A stretch of DNA of 64,000 bases. It comes from Turbatrix aceti. Its lineage: Eukaryota; Nematoda; Chromadorea; Rhabditida; Panagrolaimidae. Made by a program: the position numbers and the translations under genes. Location: positions 10,146,193 to 10,210,192 of the forward strand of contig OZ017768.1 in the NCBI GenBank assembly GCA_963969345.1. The letters are read 5' to 3'. Shown here piece by piece: positions 22,712 through 34,000 of the stretch (position 1 is its first letter; every line of letters begins with the position of its first letter). A model generated the notes under the pieces. It did no database searches and was not told the origin of the DNA. It saw nothing but the letters and a program-made list of their open reading frames with translations.

Positions 22712-25700
22712 ATGACAAATTTGCTACTACTGTTGTTTGTGGCCAATTTTTTCAACACCATCGAGAGTCAATCAGTGTTCGGTGATGCATCCCGGACCAA
22801 AGAAATCAAAATCGGGGTCCTTATTCCCGGTTTTGGCGTGGATTTTGTTCTCCGAGAACGCGTCGGCTTTCCGAATGCCATCGGAGCCATCAGCGTGGCC
22901 ATGGATCGTGTGAGAGAAGAACATTTACTCGATGATTACAATTTTACATTCTACACCCGCTTCGACGACTGCCGTGAAATGTATTCTGCCGGTTACGCAT
23001 CCGAGTTGATTTTCAAAGAAAAGGTCAATGCACTCATTGGTCCGGCCTGCAACCAAGCAGCAGTTCTGGCAGGATCAGTGGCTTCCTACGGAAATGTCCC
23101 AATGATTGTCTGGGGGCTGTGTTCAACTTCCCTGCTTGGAGACAGGGAAAAGTTTCCGACCACAATTTCAACTGTTGAAACTGCAAATTTGGCTGCAGAA
23201 TCAGTCGTCCAAGTTTTGACTCACTTTGAATGGGAAAGGTTTGCTTTTATTTATTCTGCTTACTCGGAAGACGACGTCGAGATGAGGTGTGATTTTTTCA
23301 ACAAGGAATTGACGCTGGCCGTTCAAAGGAGAAGTCAGAGACTTTTTATGACTTTTTCTCAGAAAATGTATTCTGTCACTCGGGAATCACTTACAAAGGC
23401 GTTTCTAGCGGCTTCTAATTATGCTAGAAGTATGTTTTTATTTTTCATGTCATGAAAACATGCATTTCGTTGTTTTTAGTAATCGTCATGTGTTTCAACA
23501 GCGACGACGACAAACGACTAGCATTTATTTCACTCAATGATGCTGACATGAACAATGAAGAATATGTTCCTATTTTTATGGACACTGGTAAACTGGCTTA
23601 TGTTTATCGGTTGAGATTCAGTAAATACGTCGGTTGGTTTGCCAGTTTATTAACTTTGTTTACTTCCGCATTGTTTCAGATCCACTGCTTGGAAGTCTAC
23701 CTTTGTGGTATGGAAGTGATCCAGATGGCGTAGACTATGGAAATAATCTCGATGGTCTTGACGACTACGCAAGAGAAGGCGCGCAGTATACTTTATTTGT
23801 AGGTTGTCTGACGCAAATTTAATCTATTTTTTGTATTCAGATTGACGCTACAGTTAGCAATTCTCAGTCCAAATTGCAAGCATTCCTCAATGCATTTGCC
23901 GATCGTGGAACTCAGGAGCCGTGGAATTGTCCAGAATTGTACTTTGGCTAATTACAGGGTTAGTTGTCTTTATTCCACTGAAGCGTTGCTAATACAAAAT
24001 TTTTAGCTCGCGGATAACGGATATTCTCTATACGATGCATTTTACCTTTATGCAAGTGTCCTCAACAAATCGTTACTTCTGAATCCAGTGACTGCAACTA
24101 CTGATGGCAGACTCTTTGCTTCGAAAGCCAGAGGAACAATTGAAGGATACACCAGCAAAATAACAATTAATTCTTTTGGCACCCGGGATGCAGAATTCAC
24201 GCTCTATGGCATCAATAGCAAAAGCCAAGTCGTTTCTTACCTCACTGTTGAATATCACGAAAATATTCCTGTCATCCGGACTAACTACACAAATGCTGCC
24301 AAAACAATCTGGGCTATACGGGGAGGACAGAAGCCTAGGGATACGCCAATTTGTGGTTTCAGAGGGGGTGCTTGCTCGGCTTTGATATGGAAGGCTATTG
24401 CACCGTATGTCTATGCCGCTGCTGGATGCTTGGTGCTGGGATTAGTGCTTATCGTCATTTATGGCTTCCAGTGGGTTTTTGAATTTGAGTAGAATATTAT
24501 TTTAAAGAAGGACATCAGAAGAACATTGTTTTTTAAATGTAAAATTTTGAAATCATGTCAGGATATTTGGTGTCAAACTATTCGGACGTTTTTTAAATTA
24601 ATCCAACATTAAAAATATTAGACAATAAACATTTTCTAGTGTAAGGAAAGTAGCAAAAGCCAAGCTCGACTCTATTTGGCGAATCGCCAGTGTGGATCTC
24701 ATTGAGCCATCAAAGAGAAAATCTTTTGGCAGCAAACATTCCGTAAAGTCTGATTTTTCCGATACTACTCACGCCACACTTTCAAGCATGGCAGAAGGAA
24801 CGCACTACTCGTATTTTTATTTTAAAGCTGACCCTGTAGCGGCAAGGAAATTTGAAGTTCGACCTGAAATAGACAAAATTCAAACATCCGAGCTGCGTAA
24901 GCTTGTTCAGCTCAGCGCGGATAACATTTGTCGTTTTATTGGATTCTCTTCCGACGGTCCGATTTCGTATGCAATCTATAGATACTGCAGTAGAGGCAGC
25001 CTTCATGACATAATCAGTCTGGAAAAGTACCCTATGGATGCCTTCTTTCTTCAATCCATTGCCAAAGACATACTCACGGGACTTTCATTTCTTTCAAAAA
25101 TCAACTTCTGCAAGGGCCATGGTAGACTAACTTCAAAAACCTGCATAGTCGACGATCGATGGACTGTCAAACTGACAGAATACGGTCTACACGATTTTTT
25201 TAGAAATGAAAAAGTGTCTCGACGGGAACTTTTGTGGAGAGCACCGGAAATGATCCGGGATCCAACGTTGCCGCCTAATGAGCAGTCTGATGTTTACAGT
25301 TTTGGGATTGTTTGTTCAGAAATATTGACAAAACAACCGCCGTTCCAAATTGAAAATAATCATGAAGCTTTGGACGGTCAATCAGTATTTTTTTGTTTCT
25401 TAGGTTCATCTGGCATTTTTAGAAACAATTTATCGTATCAAGCGAGGCGGTATAAATGCCCCTAAACCGGATCTGTCCGCAGTTCATATCCCTGATATGT
25501 CTGCTGATACCTTAAACATAATCAAAGATTGCTTTAACGAGGATCCAAAGTTGCGTCCTAAACTTGAAAACATGTTGATTAGTTTGACGAATAATGGATC
25601 GAAGTGAGTCAAATCTTGTTTCATTTAAATTAAATATTATTTTTTAGAGTCGAAAGTCTAATGGATCACATTTTTGCGATCGTAGAATCGTATGCCGACA

Positions 25701-26609
25701 CTCTGGTCACCGATGTTGAACTTCGAACCAAAGAACTAACTGACGAAAAAAAGAAATCGGATTCGTTGCTTTATCGCATGCTTCCCAAGTTCGTTTTCTT
25801 AAAAAATCACTGTAATCCTTTAAAATTTTATAGACAGGTAGTCGACAATTTAAAAATTGGAAAACCAGTTGAATCAGAAAGCTATGATAGCGTGACGGTA
25901 TTTTTCTCCGACGTTGTCCAGTTCACCCCTCTCGCCAATAAATGTTCACCACTGCAAGTTGTACAACTGCTCAATGACATCTATTCCCTTTTCGACACCA
26001 CTATTGAAGAGTACGACGTTTACAAAGTGGAAACCATCGGTGACGGCTACCTTTGCGTGTCCGGGCTGCCTCACCGCAACGGCATCAGCCACGCTTCAGT
26101 CATCGCTAACATGTCTCTGACCCTCATGGAAAAACTTCGACAGTTTAGAATTTCCCACTTACCTGATGAAAGGGTGGAAATCCGTATCGGTGCTCATTCC
26201 GGTCCCGTGACGGCCGCCGTGGTAGGACTCACCATGCCTAGGTATTGTCTGTTCGGTGATACTGTAAATACCGCGTCTCGGATGGAAAGCAATGGAAAAC
26301 GTGAGTGTATTTTTTGTACATTGTGTTAATTGATTTCAATGTTCAGCTGGCAAGATTCAAATTTCGTCAGCAACAAACGAACTGCTTGCAAAAAATGGAG
26401 GTTTTATCACAGAACTTCGAGGAGACGTTATCATCAAGGGAAAAGGCGTCATGGAGACGTACTGGGTGCTGCGCAAAATAGGCAGGAACGAAGTGTCAGA
26501 AATCAGTGGTCGTTCGTCGGCAAAGAGTTCCATTCTTCTGGATTTGATTCCGGAAAGCAAATCCATGTATAGTGCATATCGAAGTGATACACCTGCACCT
26601 ACTGCATAG
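22712..26609 (+). CDS. Receptor-type guanylyl cyclase, gene 2, with a frameshift
   Basis: Inverted paralogue of gene 1 with the same domain order and introns: signal peptide, ectodomain, TM ([22 protein letters not shown]), kinase homology domain, linker helix, cyclase. Catalytic residues are intact ([31 protein letters not shown]). Near 23932, gene 1 reads ...CCTAATTGC... and gene 2 reads ...CCAGAATTG..., a net +1 base. This brings a TAA into frame at 23948, before the next 48-bp intron. No alternative GT restores the frame. It is therefore a recent pseudogene, a truncated ectodomain, or a sequence error. Some donors are weak (GTTGGT, GTCAAT, GTTCGT). Confidence 0.85.
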
Positions 26610-26652
26610 AAAAATACATTCTAAATCGGCTCCCCCACTGTTCCTTATATCT

Positions 26653-26693
26653 GTACTGCAATGTTTGATTCGTACATACAAACATTGCAGTAC
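26653..26693. repeat. 15-bp perfect hairpin downstream of guanylyl cyclase gene 2
   Basis: GTACTGCAATGTTTG (26653-26667) and its exact complement (26679-26693) are separated by 11 bases. It lies about 45 bp after the stop codon, so it could be a 3' UTR hairpin or a transposon remnant. Confidence 0.6.
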
Positions 26694-27055
26694 TGTAATA
26701 TATTTTACAGCGCCTAACATCTGTGTGGTGAATTAAAGTTGAAGTATACACAGCGTAAATGTGTCGCTAAAAAATTGTATAAGCAATCACTGTTCTGTTT
26801 TCGGCAAACTGTCTACAGCAAAACACATGACTGGGGAAAATTACGGGGGAAGGTTTTTGATGTATTTTTTTGGGCGCAGATGCCGATGCTAAAAATATCT
26901 GTGGTATTGAGATCTTATGTCCGTTGGGGGGCAATCAAACTGCTTATGTATTAACTCATGTATTAAACAGGTGTTTACTTGTTTTACATTTGCTGTTCTC
27001 TGACAATAAAAACACAACGTCGGTACACAACATCGGCCAGATTGAACGTACTTAC

Positions 27056-28623
27056 ATGGAATCTTGTCATCTATGGCTACGCTGTGAAGGCACGGAAGAT
27101 TTTTTTGATGCACAGGTAGTAGGCCCCATTCTAGAGAGCAACGATGTAAGGCCCCTCGATGGACCGTTTTACGAAAGCGCCTTTGCCATTGATTTCAACG
27201 AAACGTTCACATTTCACGACTGCTACTTCCTACTTAACGATTCCAATTGTTATCCTGTAGGTTATGTAGGATACGTTCTCAGTAAGTCCCATATTTCATT
27301 TACAATTCGAGTCATCATGTGTTCCATATTTCTGTTTTTGCTACTCGGTGGCCAGATTTTGTCTATTCTAGTCGTCAACGCATTTCGCAAGGTATTAGGG
27401 TTCCACTGTCAAAAAAAATCAAGAAATGAAATTTCAGCAATGCACAAGCTTTTCAAAATTTTTGGAATCACCATTTGCAGCCATCATGGTTTCTATTATG
27501 ACATGCAACATTTTCTATCAAATAGGTTTGCAGTGCTTTGTATACACGGTCCTTGTATACGGTCACAATAATGAAACATTTCACACAAATGATTTAATGA
27601 CATCCCCAGCGTAAGTCACATCAAATAGCATTGGTCATTTGAAGAAGTCCTTTTCAGAATCCCCTTATTATTCATGATCCAAACAATGCTCATCAGTGCT
27701 TCATACGAAATAAATGTATTTTCTTCGTTATTAATGGCACTCAACAGACTTCTAATATTTTTCAACGGTCACCTGAACAGTACTGTGTTTTCACCTACCG
27801 GATTGATAATTTCGAACCTTGCAATTTGGACAGGTGGAATTGCTTGGGGAGTCATTTTATACACCGCAATGAAGTGCACCATGAATATTGTTTTTTTTAC
27901 ATACTTTATAAACATATCAAAATTAGATCAACAAAGTAGTACAGGTAAATGCAAATGGTCCAATTTGGTAAGTTTTCAGTTTGTGTTGCCAGTTTAGATT
28001 GAGTACCCAAAAGACCAAATCATAATTTATAAAAAGCTTGTTCAATTTATAGCTTCGCAAGTTTTCCAGATCATGTATTATATCCACATCGGCATGATAA
28101 CGTTAGAATCCATTTTTTACGCAGCAATATTTATAAAACTAAATTGGCAAAAGATAACAAATCTTATCAAGCGTACCGGTGTAATTGCACCAGCGATTCA
28201 GCCAACCAGTCGTCGACGAGACATCAACATACTCTACCAATGCTTTATTATTTTTTTCGCACTTGTTTTTGAAAATGGAGCTGCACAGTTTGTTAACTAT
28301 CTATTTGGTATCATTTTTTGTTGCTACAATTGTTAAAGTAACACATTTTAGATACCGATACTACCACGAATGTTTACGGCGTAAACTTTGATTTGTCATT
28401 CCCTACATTGGGTATAACCCACAACTACGGCTTGCTTTTTGATGTGGCAAGCATTTTGCTACTCATCGTCAGAATTTGTCGAAGCATGATGCACGCCGTC
28501 ATGGTTTTGACATTTAATGCTGAAATACGTAAAATCATGTCTGGATTGGTGCCAAAGATGCCAAGAGTATATTTTATAACTATCTCCGCAGTTGGTCCAA
28601 CTTCTGTTGTGCAAACGTTGTGA
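27056..28623 (+). CDS. Serpentine chemoreceptor A (7TM)
   Basis: Five exons, 27056-27391, 27438-27610, 27658-27967, 28070-28307 and 28352-28623, give 442 residues. A ~85-residue N-terminal ectodomain has NET and NDS glycosylation sites and several Cys. Then come TM1 (IMCSIFLFLLLGGQILSILV), TM2 with FYQIGLQCFVYTV, TM3 ending in ALNRLLIFF (NR in place of DRY), TM4 with AIWTGGIAWG, TM5, TM6, TM7 with NYGLLFDVAS, and a cytoplasmic tail HAVMVLTFNAEIRKIM. The DRY-position Asn-Arg and overall form fit nematode chemosensory receptor families; the class is not resolved. A diverged copy with a stop lies at 37314, and exon fragments at 28940 and 38925, so this is a small local family. Confidence 0.8.
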
Positions 28624-28939
28624 TTTTTTTAATGTTAACTTTATGTTACTTATGTATGTTAGTACTAAAATTTTTTTTTATCATAAACAAATAATACAAT
28701 TAGGACAGCAAACTTGTATTGTTACTGCACATCCTATTATGCTTTAGGCAAAAGACATTTTCTGAGAAGCCAAAACGGCAACGGCCAAAAGTGAAAACTA
28801 AAAAACAGCTGTCAGCGTTTGATTTCTTATGTCCGCTGAGGCCCAGCGTACTACCTGCACTCATTTAGGCTTAATAAAATAAATATTAGCTCTATTTTTT
28901 GGCACATTTTTTACTATGATAATTTTATAATTTCCGCGG
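28624..28939. other. Intergenic, no gene
   Basis: AT-rich 3' flank of chemoreceptor A. No independent feature seen. Confidence 0.5.
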
Positions 28940-29105
28940 GGTAAGTTAAATAAAAATCACATCAAATCACATTTGCTATCAATTTAAAAAAAAATCATAT
29001 TTATTCATGGTCCAAACAATAGTTGTCACTGCTTCATACGAAATTAATATTATGTCTTCATTTTTATTGGCACTCAACAGATTTTTCATATTTCTTAACA
29101 GACGC
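28940..29105 (+). pseudogene. Chemoreceptor exon fragment
   Basis: Resembles the start of exon 3 of chemoreceptor A (VQTIVVTASYEIN..SSFLLALNR) together with part of the preceding intron (GTAAGT.. followed by AATCACATCAAAT). The match ends at about 29105, where sequence of the Gly-rich repeat gene begins, so it is a broken fragment fused to another gene's 3' end. Confidence 0.7.
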
Positions 29106-29165
29106 TTTGTCAGCACAGAAGCAGTTGTCACCGACGCCGGCGAGTTCGGTAGTTGTGATCGTGAC
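29103..29165 (-). repeat. Vestigial repeat unit beyond the stop of the Gly-rich gene
   Basis: Read on the minus strand after the TGA, this is a decayed copy of the coding repeat of the Gly-rich gene: ..CACGATCACAACTACC..GCCGGCGTCGG, then TGCTTC and GCTGACAAAGC in order. Several substitutions and small gaps break its frame. Confidence 0.65.
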
Positions 29166-30648
29166 TCATTTTCCGCCTTTTTTTTTTTTTTTTTTTTCTT
29201 TTTCTTTTTTTTTCTCGGTTTTTTTGGCCGGCTTTGAATCTTTTGAGGCTTTTGTGGTGTTTTTTTTGCCATCGGCCTCTACTGTAGGTGATTTATTTCC
29301 GCCGGCTTTGTCAGCTCCGAAGACGTCGCCGCCGATGCCAGCCAGTGTTTGGTAGTTAGGATCGTGAGTACCGGCCATTCCGCCTCCTTTAGGTGCTGCA
29401 CCACCGCCACCGCCACCACCACCACCGCCGCCGCCACCGCCACCGCCACCGCCGGCAGCTTTGTCAGCTCCGAAGCAATCGCCGCCGACGCCAGCCAATG
29501 TTTGGTAGTTAGGATCGTGGGTACCGGCCATTCCGCCTCCTTTAGGTACTTTAGGTGCACCACCACCACCGCCGCCGCCGCCGCCACCGCCGGCAGCTTT
29601 GTCAGCTCCGAAGCAGTCGCCGCCGACGCCAGCCAGTGTTTGGTAGTTAGGATCGTGGGTACCGGCCATTCCGCCTCCTTTAGGTACTTTAGGTAAGTTT
29701 GCTCCGCCACCGCCGCCGCCACCGCATTCGCCGCGTCCGCCGGCTTTGTCAGCTCCAAAGCAGTCGCCGCCGAGGCCAGCCAGTGTTTGGTAGTTAGGAT
29801 CGTTGGTACCGGCCATTCCGCCTCCTTTAGGTGCATTAGGTGCACCACCGCCACCGCCACCGCCACCGCCGGCAGCTTTGTCAGCTCCAAAGCAGTCGCC
29901 GCCGAGGCCCGCCAGTGTTTGGTAGTTAGGATCGTTGGTACCGGCCATTCCGCCTCCTTTAGGTGCATTAGGTGCACCACCGCCACCGCCACCGCCACCG
30001 CCGGCACCGCCGGTAGCTTTGTCAGCTCCGAAGCAGTCGCCGCCGACGCCAGCCAGTGTTTGATAGTTAGGATCGTGGGTACCGGCCATGTCCCCTCCTG
30101 CAGGTGCTTTAGGTAAGTTTGCTCCGCCGCCGCCACCGCCACCGCCAAAGCCAACGTCACCGCCACCGCCAAAGCCACCGCCACCGCCACCGCCACCGCC
30201 ACCGCCGCCGCCAACGCCAACGCCGATTCCGCCGGCTTTGTCAGCTCCGAAGCAGTCGCCGCCGAGGCCAGCCAGTGTTTGGTAGTTAGGATCGTGGGTA
30301 CCGGCCATTCCACCGTCTTTGGGAGCCTGAGGACCATTGTTGACGCCAAAGCCATCGCCACCGGTGCCTGCCGGTAAGGGGAAGAGGGGACTCTGGTTGG
30401 TGTCCAAACCGTCTCTGCTTGGCGTTGATGTCAAGTTCTCCTTTGTAGCCTGCAATAAATCGTGTCAAGAAAATATATCTGTGAGATATCATTACCTTTT
30501 TGCAACAAGAAGCGACGAAAGAAGCAATCGGACCGCCTAGCAAGATGACAGTGATGATCGTCTGAAGCAGTAACAACCATGGCGCCGCAGTCGACAAGAA
30601 AACGTCAGTCATATCGCCTTCGACTTGACAGTTGACCACATATGCCAT
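29166..30648 (-). CDS. Single-TM protein with seven Gly-linked repeats and a Lys-rich tail
   Basis: Two exons, 30648-30496 and 30449-29166, give 478 residues. The N-terminus is MAYVVNCQVEGDMTD, then one TM (about 22-46) ending in SCCKK, a possible palmitoylation/stop-transfer site. The rest holds seven copies of GMAGTHDPNYQTLAGVGGDC..FGADKA joined by glycine runs of up to about 18. Six copies have Cys in GGDCFG; the last has Val. The C-terminal ~25 residues are nearly all Lys/Glu (KKTEKKKEKEKKKKKK). I do not recognise the family; repeat identity and the Gly linkers suggest a structural or extracellular-matrix role, or recent slippage. The repeat DNA (about 29300-30320) is a GC-rich (GGC/GGT)n array prone to expansion. 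Confidence 0.75.
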
Positions 30649-31040
30649 GAAAAGTAGTTTGACTCGTACTGGGTGTCATGCAAATTTTTGACGGAATGAG
30701 AGATTTCTCTTGTAATTTTATGCACATGCCACATCGCGTATTTTGTGCTACACGGACGCATGCGGGACTGCAGATTGGATTAGAACTTTTCAGGATTAGG
30801 ATGTCTACAACTTTCATCTAAAACATTTCAAGGTGTAAATTTTCTATGTCCCTTGTCCCTTAAAAAAAGCAATGTCCCTGAAAAAAATTTTAAGCTACTG
30901 TTTTTTATGTAAAAAATCCAGATATTTCCAAAAGCGTCGCTTTCGAAACTGAAAGCGATGATCCCATAGTTTATGATTTGTGTATAAAATTAACATAATT
31001 TATTTATCGTTTTCTTATAACATACGACAAAAAATAATTT
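30649..31040. other. Intergenic, no gene
   Basis: Upstream of the Gly-rich gene and downstream of the ABC transporter stop. AT-rich, no coding signal. Confidence 0.5.
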
Positions 31041-34000
31041 TCATTTTTGAACATTGGTAGCCGTAGTGATGAATGCCTGTTCGAGAGAGGTGTCAACAAG
31101 AATGTAATCTTTAATGATGCCATCTTTTTTTCCATTCTGCTCGTCGACAAACGCAATCAACTCTTCATAAATCTTGGAAATAGGTGTTTCAGACATCGCC
31201 TTCTTGACCTTCTTGGGCATGCCGAAAGTTAAAATTACGTTATTAGTGTCCTGCAGCTGGGTTCCGGGAAAACGGGCAGAAACGGCGTTTGAAATCGTCA
31301 TGACAGCTGTGGCGTCGGAAAGGATGATTTTGAGAACGTATTTGTCGCTAAAGGTGTGCCTGAGGCGTTGACTGGTGCCGATGGCACGGAGTACGCCCTT
31401 AGACAGAAAGCCGACTTTCGTGCAGAGAGTTTCGCACTCTTCCATTGAATGGGATGAGAGCACTCCAGACGATCCTTGGTCCCTGAGCGCGATGAGGAGG
31501 TCCCAGATTCGACGTCTCGTCCGAGGGTCGATGCCAGCGGTAGGCTCGTCCAGCATGACAATGACCGGATCAGACAGCAGAGCAACACCGACGGAAACCC
31601 TTCTTTTTTCGCCGCCGGAACAATTCTTGATCTTGTGCCTGCTTACGTGATCGAGTTTAAGAATGTTAATCATGGCATCGACGCAGAGCTTGGTTTTGAC
31701 CCGACCCGCCAACCTGCTGAAGAGGTAGAACGTTTCTTCGACGGTTAGTTCGTCAAGAACAACGTTGCCCTGGGGACAGAAGCCAAATTCAGGCGCAGCG
31801 CAGCAGCTAGCGAGGTTCACGCCATTGACAAATGCGGTCCCAGAAGTGGGGGTGATGCTGCCGGCGAGCATTGCAAATGTCGTCGACTTGCCGGCTCCGT
31901 TGGCGCCAAGGAGTCCAAAACACTCACCTTGGGGTATGCCAAATGTCAGGTCCTGGACTGCTATCTTGGTTTTACCAAAGCCGAAGTAAGTTTTCCTGAG
32001 GTGGAAAGCAGCAACAGCGTTTGCTGATCTCGGAGCTTCGGCTACTTTACTTTCCTCTTTTTCGACGTCTGGGTTGCTTTGATGAAAGCTTTTTATACTC
32101 GAGTTCTAGAACAAAAGTTAAGTTTAAATACACAAAATAAAAAAAATTTATTGTAGGAACGTTCACCATAAGTTGTGAATGTTTAGTGACACATTTCAAA
32201 TTTTGTTAATTAAAAAAATAGTACTGATTGCGGGTTTTGACGTCATGGTCAGTTTTAGCGCGCACAAAAAGACGGCGCACGAAAAGTCTCTCTTTCGTGC
32301 GTCGTGGCAGCCAACATTGGCCGCACCAAATCGCTTTTTTGTTCAGTTGATTTTTCACTAGTGGCAAATAAATGCTACCACCTATACTAAAACGCCGTTT
32401 TTTCGCCCGAAAATAAAAGAAGGGTTTGAATCGTCTATCTGGTCTTCAGTCCCCATTTTTTTTATAAAAATAATTTAAATGTCAGAAACGCGTGTAGTGA
32501 ACGACCTGTATGAGGAACCACCTCATATGGTGAACGTTCCTTATACCAAAAAAATGTTACTTACGTCAGTTTCACTGCACAATCTCAAAACTCGGCTAAC
32601 ATTCTTGAAGATAAAGTCCATAAAGATCAACAGAATTAGATAGAACGCAGCCGAGTACAGGCGATTGTGAATGTTCGACATATCCAGTGTAAGTTTCAAG
32701 TTATCCGAGGGATTAGGAGTTGTTACGGTCACGTTCAAGCCTTTCGGCGCTAATTCTGAAGTCTTAAGCGTCAGACCGATCGATGGGAAAAGGTACTGTA
32801 TGTTCTCCACCTAAAACCGTTCTTTTAATTTTTTGTAAATTTGTAAACAAACGTACAAATAGATCAACTTGTAACGTCTTTTCGGTCAGGTGAATAAGGT
32901 GGAGAAAAATCAACCCTACAAAGTTGAACGAAATTATCACAGTCAAAGCTAATTTCCCGGATTCGAATAACTTAGAAACGCAAAACATCTGTAGGATGTA
33001 AGTCGCCAGGTAGAGCAGATGAGCCGGAAGCGCAATGACAATGTCATTAGTAGTGTAAGCACCCGTGTTGAGTCCGACGACGAGAAGAATGATGATTACC
33101 GGAAGATCGAAGGCCATCTCAATGATGCAGCTGAAAATCCAGTACGATAGCGACGCCAACTTGGCTAAGCCATAGAGATGCTGCGCGCCCTGAGTCTCAA
33201 AGGTGTACAGTAAGATGGGCCAGGTAATAACGTAAACGACAAAGAGATTCAGGAAATTCAGAAGAGGCTGTCCAATGTTTTCTTTCATTCCGGCAATGTC
33301 CAGCGCTGAGTCATAAGTCGTTGTTATGCGAAATTTGATGTTAGCTGAAAAAAAGTTACGGTATTATTTTGAAGACAAAAACAAAAACGTACAATCTCCG
33401 AGGGGATGATTGTTGGTGTAAGCCTCCATAAACACAAACGGAGCGAGTAAAAACGAGTTGCTAGCAACCAGCGAGACGTGAGTGTCGTTCTCCAACCGAA
33501 ACATGAATCCCAACGGAGGGTGGGTAGTCATGGTTTCGTACAGAATATCATCGATTTCGATATCATCAGAGAATTCTCGGACGTGAACGTTTGGATAATC
33601 AAAGTAAGATTTGAGACCATTCAGCATCAGGGCGTTATGATATCCAGGAAAACTGTGGATCAGAATTGTCATTTCTGGACCGTTTTTGATGACGTCCATA
33701 ACTTCGGTATTGTCTTTGTGGGCTTTGAACAAATCGCCGACAGAAGTAAGCATGAACAGGGTAACCAGTATCATGAGAACGTACGGAATCACGGATAGAA
33801 AGAAGTGGCATCGGGAGTACTGAAACCGGCGCACGAACAATGCCATAAGTTGGAAAGGGAGGTTGGATATTGATGTCCGTTCTGAAAAAAATGTTGGTTT
33901 AGGCAGCTTCCAAAAAGTACTCACCAAGAGAAATACTAGTCAAAACATCGACAATGGTGCTCTGTGTATCCTTGGCAGGTTCGGGATCCGCCATCTCGCT

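Noticed and set aside
29279..30361. Long Ala/Val-rich open frame in the Gly-repeat array
   Set aside because: Frame-shifted reading of the same GC-rich repeats; no start context, and the Gly frame carries the TM exon and a sensible C-terminus.
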